The notes beneath the pieces were generated by a model. It did no database searches. It saw nothing but the letters and a program-made list of their open reading frames with translations, and was not told where the DNA came from. Positions 47,600-57,465 of a stretch of 64,000 nucleotides of DNA are shown here, piece after piece. A program made the translations under genes and the position numbers. Every line of letters begins with the position of its first letter. The first letter of the stretch is position 1. The stretch is from Polytrichum commune (Eukaryota; Streptophyta; Polytrichopsida; Polytrichales; Polytrichaceae): positions 56,260,758 through 56,324,757 of the forward strand of contig OX485805.1 in the NCBI GenBank assembly GCA_950295325.1. Direction: 5' to 3'.

Positions 47600-48230
47600 C
47601 CTCTACCATCTTGGAATTTTCTCTTGAAGTAACTCCATATTGTCTGGACTGCTCCCTTGGCACAACTCCATGCCCTGTCTATCATAAGACCAAAATATGC
47701 GTTCCACCACTGCTGAGATGACGACTGGAATGGCATTGAGTCTGTGGAAATCATCTGTACATCGCCCTGCTCTAAGTCTGCACAAACGGTGGTATCATTC
47801 TGAACAGCTTGGTGCTGCAGAGAGGGCCCTTGCTCATCGCAATGAAGATCGATCAGCTATGTGTTTCAAAGCTTTGGATTTCAGCAATTCTAATAGACCT
47901 TCAATGACCGCATTCTGATCACTGTCCTTGCAGTTTTTGTCACAATGTCTATGGTATCCGTAGATGTACCCCTTTCACCACTGGCTCCATCTACAGGGAT
48001 CCTAGATACCCCACTGAAGTGATCTAATTCAGAGACCTTGTGGACAGGAGGAGGAAGCTGGTGTTCCTTGGCCGAGCTAATGGGAATGCTTCGCTCAACA
48101 TTGAGAGCAGCAGGAATCGACCATTCCTCCTGTCTTACCTTCCCTCGCACTGTGGGGAAGAAGCTTTCACTCTTCATCATCTTCGAGAATCTGGAGTTAT
48201 ACCTAAAAGCTTGAAGGCGGGGATGACCAA
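47600..48230 (-). pseudogene. truncated copy of the LDNRRL-domain gene
   Basis: The copy lacks the first roughly 90 codons, including the entire LDNRRL domain, and begins with HPRLQAFRYNSRFSKMMKSE. A frameshift lies near 47.85-47.93 kb. The C-terminus has one AVQTIWS unit instead of three and then runs into a foreign frame. It should not be functional. Confidence 0.85.
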
Positions 48231-48577
48231 AACATCCAAAACACAAGGAACCTGTACAGCACTACCACATGGGAAAACAACATGTTCTACCCCGTGGATC
48301 CCTCGAGAATATAAAGCATCTCTGAAATGTCACGCACCTGAGAAACTTAGGACTTTGCCTCATGACGAATCCTTCATGACTATAGAAGAGGGCAAAAGAA
48401 GTGGCATTAGCATGTTATGAAAGCGAATACATTCCCACATGTATGTTGAGAAAAAAGGAATTGTTTATCACATGGTAAAGTCTTAGACCTCTTGGCCTCA
48501 TTGTGGAATGGATGGAGTCTACATGAGAAATTCTAAAAGAATTCTAATTCTAATTTGCCTCTCAAACAAATTTTGAG

Positions 48578-50726
48578 CTAAAGTTTCTTGATGTTATCTA
48601 AGAACAGTAATTGTGGCCCATCACTCATAGGTGGAGCATTGATGATGCCTACTTTGAATTCCTTCAACGCCGAAGCCACCACCAAATCGAGGTGCTGAAA
48701 TCTCCTCCCACGATCAATTTCTTCCTTCCTAGTGTTGATGAAGAGTTCATGAAAATTCTTGCTTGCAAACTCAGAAATTTTAGGGAGTATTTCGTAGGTC
48801 TTTCCAAGTCCCATGACCACCATGGCAATCGCTTTCTTGGAGCTTTCGGGAAGAGTGTTCATTTGAATCCCCTGAAATAATTCAAGTTCAAGAGATGTTC
48901 AGCTAACATATAATAAAGATTCGAACCAATAAATAGTTTGAAATCAACAAAAACAAGTTATTTTCTCTTACCTGATATTGCATACCCATGTCTTTAGCAA
49001 GTGCCGCATCCAAAAGTTTGTCTCCATCGACTGTGGATTTTTTGGCTTTTGGTTTACTGGCCTCCATTGTAGTATCACAAATTGCTTCGACCACTTTAAG
49101 AGTTGCGATCCTCTTTCGTTTGAGGTTACTTGAAGCAACCTGATCAATGCATGATTATAAGCCAAGGGTTGTGTTAATGTACATCATATGTGATAACATC
49201 AAATTTGATTGGTTTCAACCTAAATTTCTAAAGCTGATATGAATTTGGAATTACTCACTGGATTGAATGACCGTTGGCACTCTAATTCCAACTCATCAAC
49301 CATGAGAAGAAAACAGATCCACACTATAGGGTTTAATGTATGTGTAAGAATAAGGATTATTTTACCTTGATTTGTGGAAAGAGTTCTAACATCTTTGTCT
49401 TGTTCTCCAATACTCTTTCATTCCTCAACCGCTCATATTCGTTGCTTTCATTTGAGTTTTCTTCTTGCACCTTTTTGACTTTGTTCTTTTGGCCTTGTCC
49501 GACCCTACATGACATATTTTCAGATAAAGCTTCACCTGCACATGACATCCAACACAAGGCAATTAATGAAGTAAAACAAAAGGTAATCGATGAAAGATTG
49601 ATTTATAAAGTGCAAGAGTAATATACAAACCTTGTGCAATATTATTCTCATTATGTTCTCGTTGAATGCCATGTGGTTCTTGAAACCTCGTGTCCATAGA
49701 TTGCAAAGCCTCCATGTTGTCTTGTTGTATCACGCTCCTAAAAAAAGAACAATTGCATAAACTTTATTATTCTCATTATGTTCTCATTGAATGCCATCTG
49801 GTTCTTGCAACCTAAATTCATATCTCAAAAATTCTCAAAAATTTCAAGAAGCTCAGAATTTTTAGAATGGGAGCTTTTGAATACCTAGTTTTTCTTGTTT
49901 TAGCACCAAAGTAGTGCTTGTGCCCCTTGAACCATTCGTAAATTTCATCCACTTGCCAACGAACAAGCAACATACTTCCACTTGATTGGAAAAGTAAAGC
50001 AGAAAGAGAAGGCTCCCTGGTTTTGATGTAAGCTTTCACTTTCTCTGCCATCCCTTGTTGATTCCTCAAATTGCTCTTCAACAACGTAGCTATATCAGCA
50101 ACCTCTTCATCATAGAACCAAGACTGCACCATACTCACATTTTGCTTGTAGACTTTCCACTGCAAGGGGTGATATTCACGCAAGAAGTTTCTTCCCCATA
50201 AAAACCCTGTCATGTTACTTGGCGCCTTCTTGTAGATGCGATCATACAACTCCTGTTGGCTATAATTGCCTGGTTGATAAGGATCTTTCACACCGGAATA
50301 GGCAAGTACTCCTTGCCGACTAATGAATCTTGTTTCCTTATTCATGTCTTTGCTCAGTGAGCATCCGGGCTCTAAGTTTCCTTGTTTGGCCGAAGAGTGC
50401 CCTTCATTGACTGTAAAGTGTCCCTCTGTAACTCTCTTGTCTTCGGAAGGATGGAGTAATTTTGAAGATACTTCAATGTGTGGAAGGGCAACAATGGAAT
50501 AAGGCACAAGAGATAACATGTAAGTTGCTCCAGCATCTAATGTATCCATGCTTAGGCCATCATCATCCGCTTCAAGAATACATCCGTCTTCCATAATTGC
50601 CATTTTTGAGTTCAAACAGGCAAGGATGTTTGCCACCTTCACACTCTTTTTGTCCGGCCCGAAAAGATTCACTTTCAAGATTTGTGATTTGTCATCTCTA
50701 TTCACAAAAGTTACTTTGGCTGCCAT
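48578..50726 (-). CDS. orphan protein, 537 aa, six exons
   Basis: Splice signals and codon phase agree at every junction: join(48578..48871, 48972..49139, 49259..49291, 49366..49535, 49631..49737, 49885..50726). The start ATG lies in GCCATGGC, directly after a CCAG acceptor, so a 5' UTR intron precedes it (about 50730-51038, donor GTAAGT). The N-terminus (MAAKVTFVNRDDKSQILKVN) reads like a beta-rich, ubiquitin-like fold; the middle holds GFLWGRNFLREYHPLQWKVY; exons 2-3 are Gln/Glu-rich and likely coiled; exon 5 has a Lys-rich KRKR patch that may be nuclear; the end is LLFLDNIKKL. I do not recognise the family. No stops or frameshifts were found, in contrast to the neighbouring orphan genes, which argues for selection. 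The 33-nt exon 4 is the least certain piece. Confidence 0.65.
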
Positions 50727-51047
50727 GGCCTGGAGAAAACAAAAACTAGTCGTTAGGTTGTAAAAGTGATGCCATTAAAAGTTGTATGTATTCTTTTTCA
50801 CAAAGAGATGAGGAAAAATTGACTAGTACAAGAACGCTACCTATAAAAAAGATCTCACTTATAATTCTGCTACATTCAAACAAGTACATGATTATTCACA
50901 TATTGTGAAGAGCTCATCAATTCACAAGCACAACAGGAACTCAATCATTAAATTGCAAGCACTTCGAGGCAAAAGATTGCAAGTAGGACTAATCTAGAAA
51001 TCTAACTTGCTATGGATGTAAATGAAACTCATACTTACCGTTGGTAT

Positions 51048-51388
51048 CTCGGGGGGGGGGGTAGTGTGTTAAAAAGTTAAGGATATAGGTGCGAACAACC
51101 ACTATTTTATAGGGGGGTATTACTTTCAATTCTCTTCTTTTTTTCACATGCTATCATTATGTAAATTTCTACTTTGGGTTAATAGAAAAATGGCTTGCAT
51201 TACTTATAATTCCAAATTACCTATTATTCCATACCCTATAGTACTTTAAAGATGTCCAGTGCCATTTTTGATACCCTATATTACTCTTAAGTCCATTTAT
51301 AATTTTTAGCCCCCATGTTTTTAAAATACCCTATCATTTGTTCGCACGTATATTGCTACTCCAACCAATGACTACCCCCCCCCCCGAG
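51048..51388. mobile_element. hAT-type MITE, CTCGGGGGGG TIRs, 8-bp TSD
   Basis: This is an inverted relative of the element at 24876-25212: it begins CTCGGGGGGGGG and ends CCCCCCCCCCGAG, 341 bp. Exact direct repeats GTTGGTAT flank it (51040-51047 and 51389-51396). It sits about 9 nt upstream of the predicted donor of the 5' UTR intron of the 537-aa orphan gene, so it would be part of that transcript's leader. Confidence 0.92.
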
Positions 51389-51794
51389 GTTGGTATACTC
51401 TTACAACTTCTCTCGTATTGTGTGTCCATAATTTTGATGCTTTCGCTTATGCTCTGGTGTTCTCACCAACGCTCCTTCTAATCAAACACTATAGTCGGTA
51501 ATTGGAGACTTTTTGTTGATTTTGAGACTATTTAAGGACGTGGCTTTCACATTTGTAGGAAGGAAAACACTAAAAATATGCTATGTTCCCAATTTTGGAA
51601 ACAAATAAGAGACTCAAATGCATGGAACTACACATTAAAAATAAGAAAATGGGATATATGAAAACATTTGCATATGGAAAATCAATATCATATTTATTGA
51701 ATAGGGGTTGAAGTACAAAATGCAAGTGGAATATCCAATATTAGGCGAAAGTCCTAGAAACATAATTCCACAACTACATGTATGTTAATATAGC

Positions 51795-52679
51795 CTATAC
51801 GTTCGGATCATGATTACGACTCACTACTTTTGCTTTTGCAATACTATTATTAGCATTTACGGTCGTTTCACGTTCTTTTGCTTTCATGGCCTCCATGGCT
51901 CTAAAGATCTCGGGTCCGCGGCTGTAACCTTGTTTATTTGTCGACCCCGAATATGTGCCATTTGCCCATATTTGCCGACCCCCTACCAAATAAGTGGAAT
52001 ACGAATGCGTTTGGGAAACCGAACGTCTTGCACTCTTCCGTAGGGCCAAACAACGATCAGACTCGCAAGAAGCAGTCTTCAGTGTTCGCCTATCCAATGA
52101 CGAAGTCGAGGATGAACGGCCCACATTCATGTGTATTGGGGTCTGAAACAATGACCATAAATACATATAATGACGTGGGTTAGTATAAGTTACGGATGGA
52201 AGTCCGAAAAACCCAAGAATATGAAATCCACTAATGCACGGAAATCATGAAGGAAAAACTTGAGAATGCCAATAATTGGGCACCTTGGCCTGCGGGGCAG
52301 TGGTTTGAGCTTCTGCGACATCGAGGGGGGCCACAAGCACAACAAGGACGCTCGTAAACGCCGGGACATCAATTTGGGGTTCATCCATACAAAGGCGTCT
52401 GGTCGACCGCGAGTTTCGAACGTGCTTCTCATTGCGGAGGGGAGATGGAGATGGAGATGGAGCGTAATTGAGTTTTGCAACCTTTGGAGGAGGGCTATCG
52501 ACAACTCCGTCTTCAAACCCCGAGTCCTTGGAGTAATCAACAGCAGAGGCGGCATCGACGGCTGAAAATTGAAATAGTGAAGGCATTGAAATGTCGGTCA
52601 CACCAATGGAAAGGGAGCTGGGGCCCGGTTTAGATGCACACATGCCATCGACGAGACTTTGGGATGCTTGGTGAGGCAA
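51795..52679 (-). CDS. Ser/Pro-rich orphan protein, two terminal exons (partial)
   Basis: Exon 52284..52679 (acceptor CTTAG) and exon 51795..52142 (acceptor TTTCAG) join in phase: SLVDGMCASKPGPSSLSIGV and YAPSPSPSPLRNEKHVRNSR lead into TPIHMNVGRSSSTSSLDRR, ending NHDPNV. The segment is Ser/Pro/Arg-rich and apparently disordered, with no known domain. The initiating exon is not identified; the upstream HAD-like frame ends 89 bp away with a stop. It could be the tail of a larger alternatively spliced transcript. Confidence 0.45.
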
Positions 52680-52767
52680 CTAAGACACAAAAATACATTT
52701 ACAAAATAGGGGGAGAAATGTTAGATATAAACATGGAGAGTCCAAGTACAAACCCAAAAAGCAGTTC

Positions 52768-53535
52768 TCATATTAATTTATTGAGTTTGGCATAGCCGTA
52801 CAACCTCCTAAATTCCTCATCTCTTGGGCCTAGAGGCCTATTGCCAATGGGGTTGGAGAGGACAAAATCCGGGACACTTCCGGGGTGATAGGCAAGCCTC
52901 CTAATGTAGGGTCCTAGTTCATTCTCTAGAAAGTTGTCATTTCTATCACTCTCCCAAGGATCCGGGAATATGCAACTGCCCGGGGGATTGAGAATACTCT
53001 TTGCCGGGCTGTCGTCAATGAGGAGCGTGTTCTCCGGGGTGGGCCAACAACCGTGGGGCACCCCCTCCAACATAGGGACGCCCACCCAAAGGTTCTTCCT
53101 CAGTACATTTAGGAATTGAGGCCCTCGGCCTCCTCCGACCTTGGGTACAATGTTGCCATTACGGTCAAAAAAGTTATCACAGTGTTCTTGACCGAGAAGC
53201 AAGCATGGCATTGCGAGTTCTCGGAAAAGGAAACCGACGATGGCCTTCGTGTTGTCCATGAGCATAGAGCTCCAGATGATGACATGGGCCAACCCAAGGA
53301 CCTCACGAAGGAAGCACCTCAACCCCGGCCGGGCCCGTACAACCTTCTTGTTAATGAGAGTATCGAACTGTCCGCCGTAATCCATGTCTTGTGGACTACG
53401 GAAGGGACCCTTCGACACACTATTGGAGATATGCATGGAATGACAAAGCACCCCATTGAGGTCAAATATTATGAACGGTTTCCTCATGGGCCGGCTTGGT
53501 CTTTCAGCAGGGTTGCGACATATCTCCGACGGACC
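52768..53535 (-). CDS. FCP1/NIF-like HAD phosphatase domain protein (exon)
   Basis: The frame after a CATCACAG acceptor reads MRKPFIIFDLNGVLCHSMHI, then VRARPGLRCFLREVLGLAHV with IWSSMLMDN, and later TLLIDDSPAKSILNPPG. This is the FCP1/small CTD phosphatase-like HAD fold: nucleophile motif at DLNG, Ser after IW in motif II, and the DDSP motif for Mg2+. The second Asp of DxD is Asn (DLN), as in some plant FCP1-like proteins, so acid/base catalysis may be altered. The stop at 52768 looks genuine. A first exon was not found in the 200 bp before the upstream gene's stop, so the model is partial. Confidence 0.7.
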   Translation of the reverse strand, partial: GPSEICRNPAERPSRPMRKPFIIFDLNGVLCHSMHISNSVSKGPFRSPQDMDYGGQFDTLINKKVVRARPGLRCFLREVLGLAHVIIWSSMLMDNTKAIVGFLFRELAMPCLLLGQEHCDNFFDRNGNIVPKVGGGRGPQFLNVLRKNLWVGVPMLEGVPHGCWPTPENTLLIDDSPAKSILNPPGSCIFPDPWESDRNDNFLENELGPYIRRLAYHPGSVPDFVLSNPIGNRPLGPRDEEFRRLYGYAKLNKLI

Positions 53536-53831
53536 CTGTGATGGAAAATACTATCTAGGTGAATGGTACTACCCATGAAAACCAATTGACAAGCATGCAC
53601 AAACTCAACAAACAAATATAAGGCAAAAAGAATACGAATACGCAGTTCAAAATTTTTGTATTAATGTGCTTGGTTTAATACATTTCGCGAATAATTTACA
53701 TTGTCACAAAAGGCCTCCCCTAAAACTAATTGAATCTATGCTGGCAAAATTGCATCCACCCGCCGGGCGAAGTCGAGCATCGAACTCGACAATATGCACA
53801 CGCCACGAAGTTGGCAAACAAGGAAGTTTTG

Positions 53832-53957
53832 GACGCGCGTCCGTAACGTGGGAGGCAAGCTCAAAGGTGGATTACATCTTTCAGTGGAGAGGCCCTCGCC
53901 AGCAGTGCCTCCCTCACCAGGCCCCATCGTGGGCACAGGTTCCGGACGCGCGTCCGC
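53832..53957. repeat. two exonic copies of the GGACGCGCGTCC palindrome
   Basis: GGACGCGCGTCCGTAA at about 53832 and CCGGACGCGCGTCCG at about 53942 sit inside the open frame of the large orphan gene, where they encode LRTRV and ADARPEP on the minus strand. They share the core of the intronic palindromes. Confidence 0.85.
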
Positions 53958-55369
53958 AAAATTGTGCAAGCTATCCTCCACCACCAAGGCACCTCCAGCC
54001 GCTTGCGACCCCTGGGTATCGACATGAGGTTGATCTTCATCTGTGGTGTCTTGGCTGCCCCGCCTATCTTCATCTTCTTGGCTGCCAATGGTTGTGATGT
54101 CTTCAATGGCGCCTTTCTCGTGAGCACCTGCCGTATAACGTGCAGGTCTCTCCTCCTCTCGTACGGTATGAGAGGAGGGCTCTGGGGTGGCGGCAACCTG
54201 GGGAGAGGGCGGGACATACAAGGCGGGGGCTGGATAAGTATGCTCTGGTATGTACACCGTATGGCTACTAGACGGAGGCCGCATGAGAGTGGGAGGCATC
54301 GACATGCCGGCTTCGGGAGCTGCATACATTACTGGGGGTCTTGCTTGCAAGCTCTGCATGAGGCTCATAAATTGTTGGCTCTGGGCCAAGAATTGTTGAT
54401 TTTGAGCCATGAGATCGGCGTGCCTTCGAGCAGACTCCAACCTAGCCTCCTCCATCTCAGCTTGGATGGCGGCCATCTTTTTGGCGTGCTCCTCGTTAGC
54501 TTCTCGAAGCCGTTAGTCAAGCTCTTCCTTCATTCTCTTCTCCAGTTTCTCGTCCAATTCGGCCACAGACTTCGGCTCTTTCTTCACCTTGCCAGGTTCA
54601 GAAGGCAACGCAGAGAGGGCATTGTACATCCTAACCTCATCCTCGTCTTCATCAGAGAGTTCCAAGACGGCGCCTTCAGGGTACTCGTTGTAAGGAGTCT
54701 TCTTCCTCTGTCGACAACTCTCACGGTATGAGGCGATATCCGGCCTCAAAATCAACTCCAGCACATCTCTACCCTCCATAGGTGGTAGCTCTGCCTGTTC
54801 AGAGCCCCCTCCAGATGAGGCTGTGCATCCGGCTTCTGTCGCAACGTCCACATCCTTCTCTGCCATAAGCCCAGCAGCACGCGATGGACCCGCAGTGGAA
54901 GGAAACCCAACTCGAGAAGTGGGAGTCCCAAAGGGAGAGGGAATAGGGGTAGGATGGACCCTTATTGGAATGAAGTCTTCATGCGCCCCCTCTGTATTCA
55001 TGCGGTCTTCGCCCAAGACAAATTGATGTGGATGAACAGGATCACGAACAAGGCCGGGCACGTGATCTTGTCTGGTTGGCTGCTCTCTTGGGGAGACGGG
55101 CTCTTGGTCTCCGTCACTGTCCCACTCTGTCGCAGGAGTTCCCTCTTCTCTTGAGGCAAGAGGCACCACAAGATGGGAGGTAAGGACATCGATGATGTCT
55201 TCGATATCCATTTTGGAGGCAAGAACCCTATGAGTATTCGCCTCATCCATGTCGCGAGCCTCCACAAACGAATTTACCTGCAACCCAAGCATCTGCACCA
55301 AAACAAGGAAATTCTAGTCATTCCATTGTTGAGAGTAAGTATCAGGACAAATATAAACATGAAGCAGTG

Positions 55370-55585
55370 CAATTTACGGACGCGCGGCCGTAAATTTGCA
55401 CTGCATATGTGGTGGACAATGTTACGGACGCGCGGCCGTAAATTTGCACTGCATATGTGGTGGACAATGATACGGACGCGCGGCCGTAAATTTGCACTGC
55501 ATATGTGGTGGACAATGTTACGGACGCGCGGCCGTAAATTTGCACTGCATATGTGGTGGACAATGATACGGACGCGCGGCCGAAA
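55370..55585. repeat. intronic 48-bp array of CGGACGCGCGGCCG palindromes
   Basis: Cores start at 55377, 55425, 55473, 55521 and 55569, exactly 48 bp apart, separated by near-identical spacers (TTTGCACTGCATATGTGGTG). The array lies wholly within the 55293-55632 intron of the large orphan gene. The core is a CGCGGCCG variant of the 22-bp palindrome used elsewhere in the cluster. Confidence 0.95.
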
Positions 55586-56980
55586 ATTTCAATTCAGATG
55601 GAGCATGGAAAGAGGTGCATACAAGTACTTACCAATGCCGCATAAACAAATTTAGTGCCTCCGAAGACGTTGTAAACTATTTCACTCATCACAGTCACAG
55701 CCTTCAAGACTCCAATATAAAAATCCATTCGGAGCTCGTACGCCGGGTAGAGTGCATACATAGTCTCCGCGACAAGCTTCTTGGGGTGTGGTGGTAGCAA
55801 CGAGTATACTTTCTTGAACACGTTCTGCGCTTTGATAGGCATCCGCCCACTTGGTAAAGACTTGTGTGTCAAGAAATAAAGTGCCAAAGCCCCGACCTGC
55901 TTCGCCCCTCTTGCCTCTTCAATAACACTGATCCCTTCCGTCTTCGCGGGGATGTATGTGTTGTGGTAAAGATCGTATTGGAGGTTCATCGTCGATGTGT
56001 AAAGCTGGACGACCGATGCGGACCTCTCTTGATCTACAATCCAGAGCCACACATTTGGCTCAAAGAGGGCAGGCAACCGATAGCTCTTGAAGGCCTTGAA
56101 GAAGTTGTCATAGAAAGCGGTCCCGCTAGCGTTTTGTCTCCAAGATCCGGGAAATGCACGGAAATCAAATAGTGCGAACGGACAACCCCGGGGGTCATCT
56201 CTCACAGAGGCTCTTGAAGCATGTGTGTCCCATGTGCCAAACTTCAAGGCCGATGTCACTGTGCAGAATCTTGCGACCCCTCCGAATTTTTCTTTCTTTT
56301 TTCTGTCAAGAAAATGCACGTACAACGCCGTCTTTCTTTCGTCGATAGACCCTTTCTTCTCGTTCCTCCTAGATCGTTGGGCTAGGAAGGGAGATGCGCC
56401 TCTTATCAATGATCGCATGGAGACTGTGAGGCCAAACCCACCACCCTTAAGCGTCCTAGTCCGGATGATGGGTTTGTGAATCACATGTGTGGTATCAAAT
56501 CTCGATGATATAAGAAATATCCTTCATCTCAGTGAACTTTCTAGTTCTAAGGTTCATGATGTTTTATTAATACTTGTTCCTTGAACATATGAGGCATTAG
56601 CCTTCTCCAAGGTCCATCCCGCGGCTTTGGCCACGCATACCCGTAAAGACATTCCCCTAGCACCTTTAATCTTTACTTCCTTTGCCTTGTCATTGCTAGG
56701 ATCAACCACATTCTCCATTCTTGAACAAGTAACTTATTTTGACCAAGAAGATGCAAGTGTTTAGAAACACTGTTCTTGATGATCCACCCCAATTACATTT
56801 ACTAGCAAACCACACCTCACGCTAATTAGTCCAATAAATCTAACACTTACATATGTGCTAGGATAATCTAAATGCCTAACTTGAGCCATGCTTAGTTTGA
56901 ATGATAGTACTCGATTTGAGCTAAGCTTTAGTCACCCAAGCATGCTCCCTACTACCCACTACTTCTTGAGACCTAACCAC

Positions 56981-57284
56981 CCTCGGCTGCTCCAGCAGCT
57001 GGCTCGGTTTCAGGTCCTCGGCTGCCCAGCAGCTGGCTCGGTTTCAGGTCCTCGGCTGCCCAGCAACTGGCTCAGTTTCAGGCCATCGGCTGCCCAGCAG
57101 CTGGCTCGGTTTCAAGCCCTCGGCTGCTCCAGCAGTTGGCTTGGTTTCAGGTCCTCGGCTGCCCAACAGCTGGCTCGGTTTCAGGCCCTCGGTTGCTCCA
57201 GCAGCTGGCTTGGTTTCAGGTCCTCAGCTGCCCAACAGCTGGCTCGGTTTCAGGTCCTCGGCTGCCTAGCAACTGGCTCGGTCC
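56981..57284. repeat. 34-36-bp minisatellite, nine copies
   Basis: Units of CCTCGGCTGCCCAGCAGCTG followed by GCTCGGTTTCAGGT repeat nine times with light divergence. G/C content contrasts with the A/T-rich flanks. The array is open in two plus-strand frames but resembles no known protein. Confidence 0.9.
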
Positions 57285-57465
57285 AGCAGTGTTTGGACCG
57301 AAGTCTAATGAATCCTTCAAACCATTCTCCCTTCTAGTCATTAACTTAACATTCTTCTAACCTTTCAACTCATAATTAATCTATCCTCCTACTAATTTCC
57401 TCAAGTTAATAACTAATCACACGTGGTTTTTTTTTCCTAATCATTCTAAGGAATCCCTACACATG

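Larger units (their letters stand above)
46285..48230. repeat. segmental duplicate of 19531-21125
   Basis: This block repeats, in the same orientation, the right half of the 19.4-kb MITE, the 3' flank and the C-terminal two-thirds of the LDNRRL gene. It starts within the MITE and stops inside the gene, so it is a DNA-level duplication rather than a retrocopy. A 421-bp MITE was inserted afterwards. Confidence 0.85.
53736..56529 (-). pseudogene. large orphan protein, two exons, one in-frame TAA
   Basis: Exon 1 (open from about 56529 to 55633) includes HVIHKPIIRTRTLKGGGFG, FALFDFRAFPGSWRQN, YALYPAYELRMDFYIGVLK and IVYNVFGGTKFVYAAL. The last segment weakly recalls the glycine loop of amino-methyltransferases, which is a hypothesis only. 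A GTAAGT donor and a GTGCAG acceptor at 55293 join in phase to exon 2: an acidic/Pro-rich region, a charged coiled coil (VAELDEKLEKRMKEELD), then TAA at 54513 and, in the same frame, EMEEARLESARRHADLMAQN, a Pro-rich stretch and the end at 53736. One stop in about 820 codons suggests recent decay. Two copies of the GGACGCGCGTCC palindrome lie inside exon 2. Confidence 0.55.

Noticed and set aside
55370-55585. Coding repeat protein across the 48-bp array
   Set aside because: 48 is a multiple of three, so frames stay open on both strands, but the array is bounded by a GTAAGT donor and a GCAG acceptor that join the flanking exons in phase. It is intronic.
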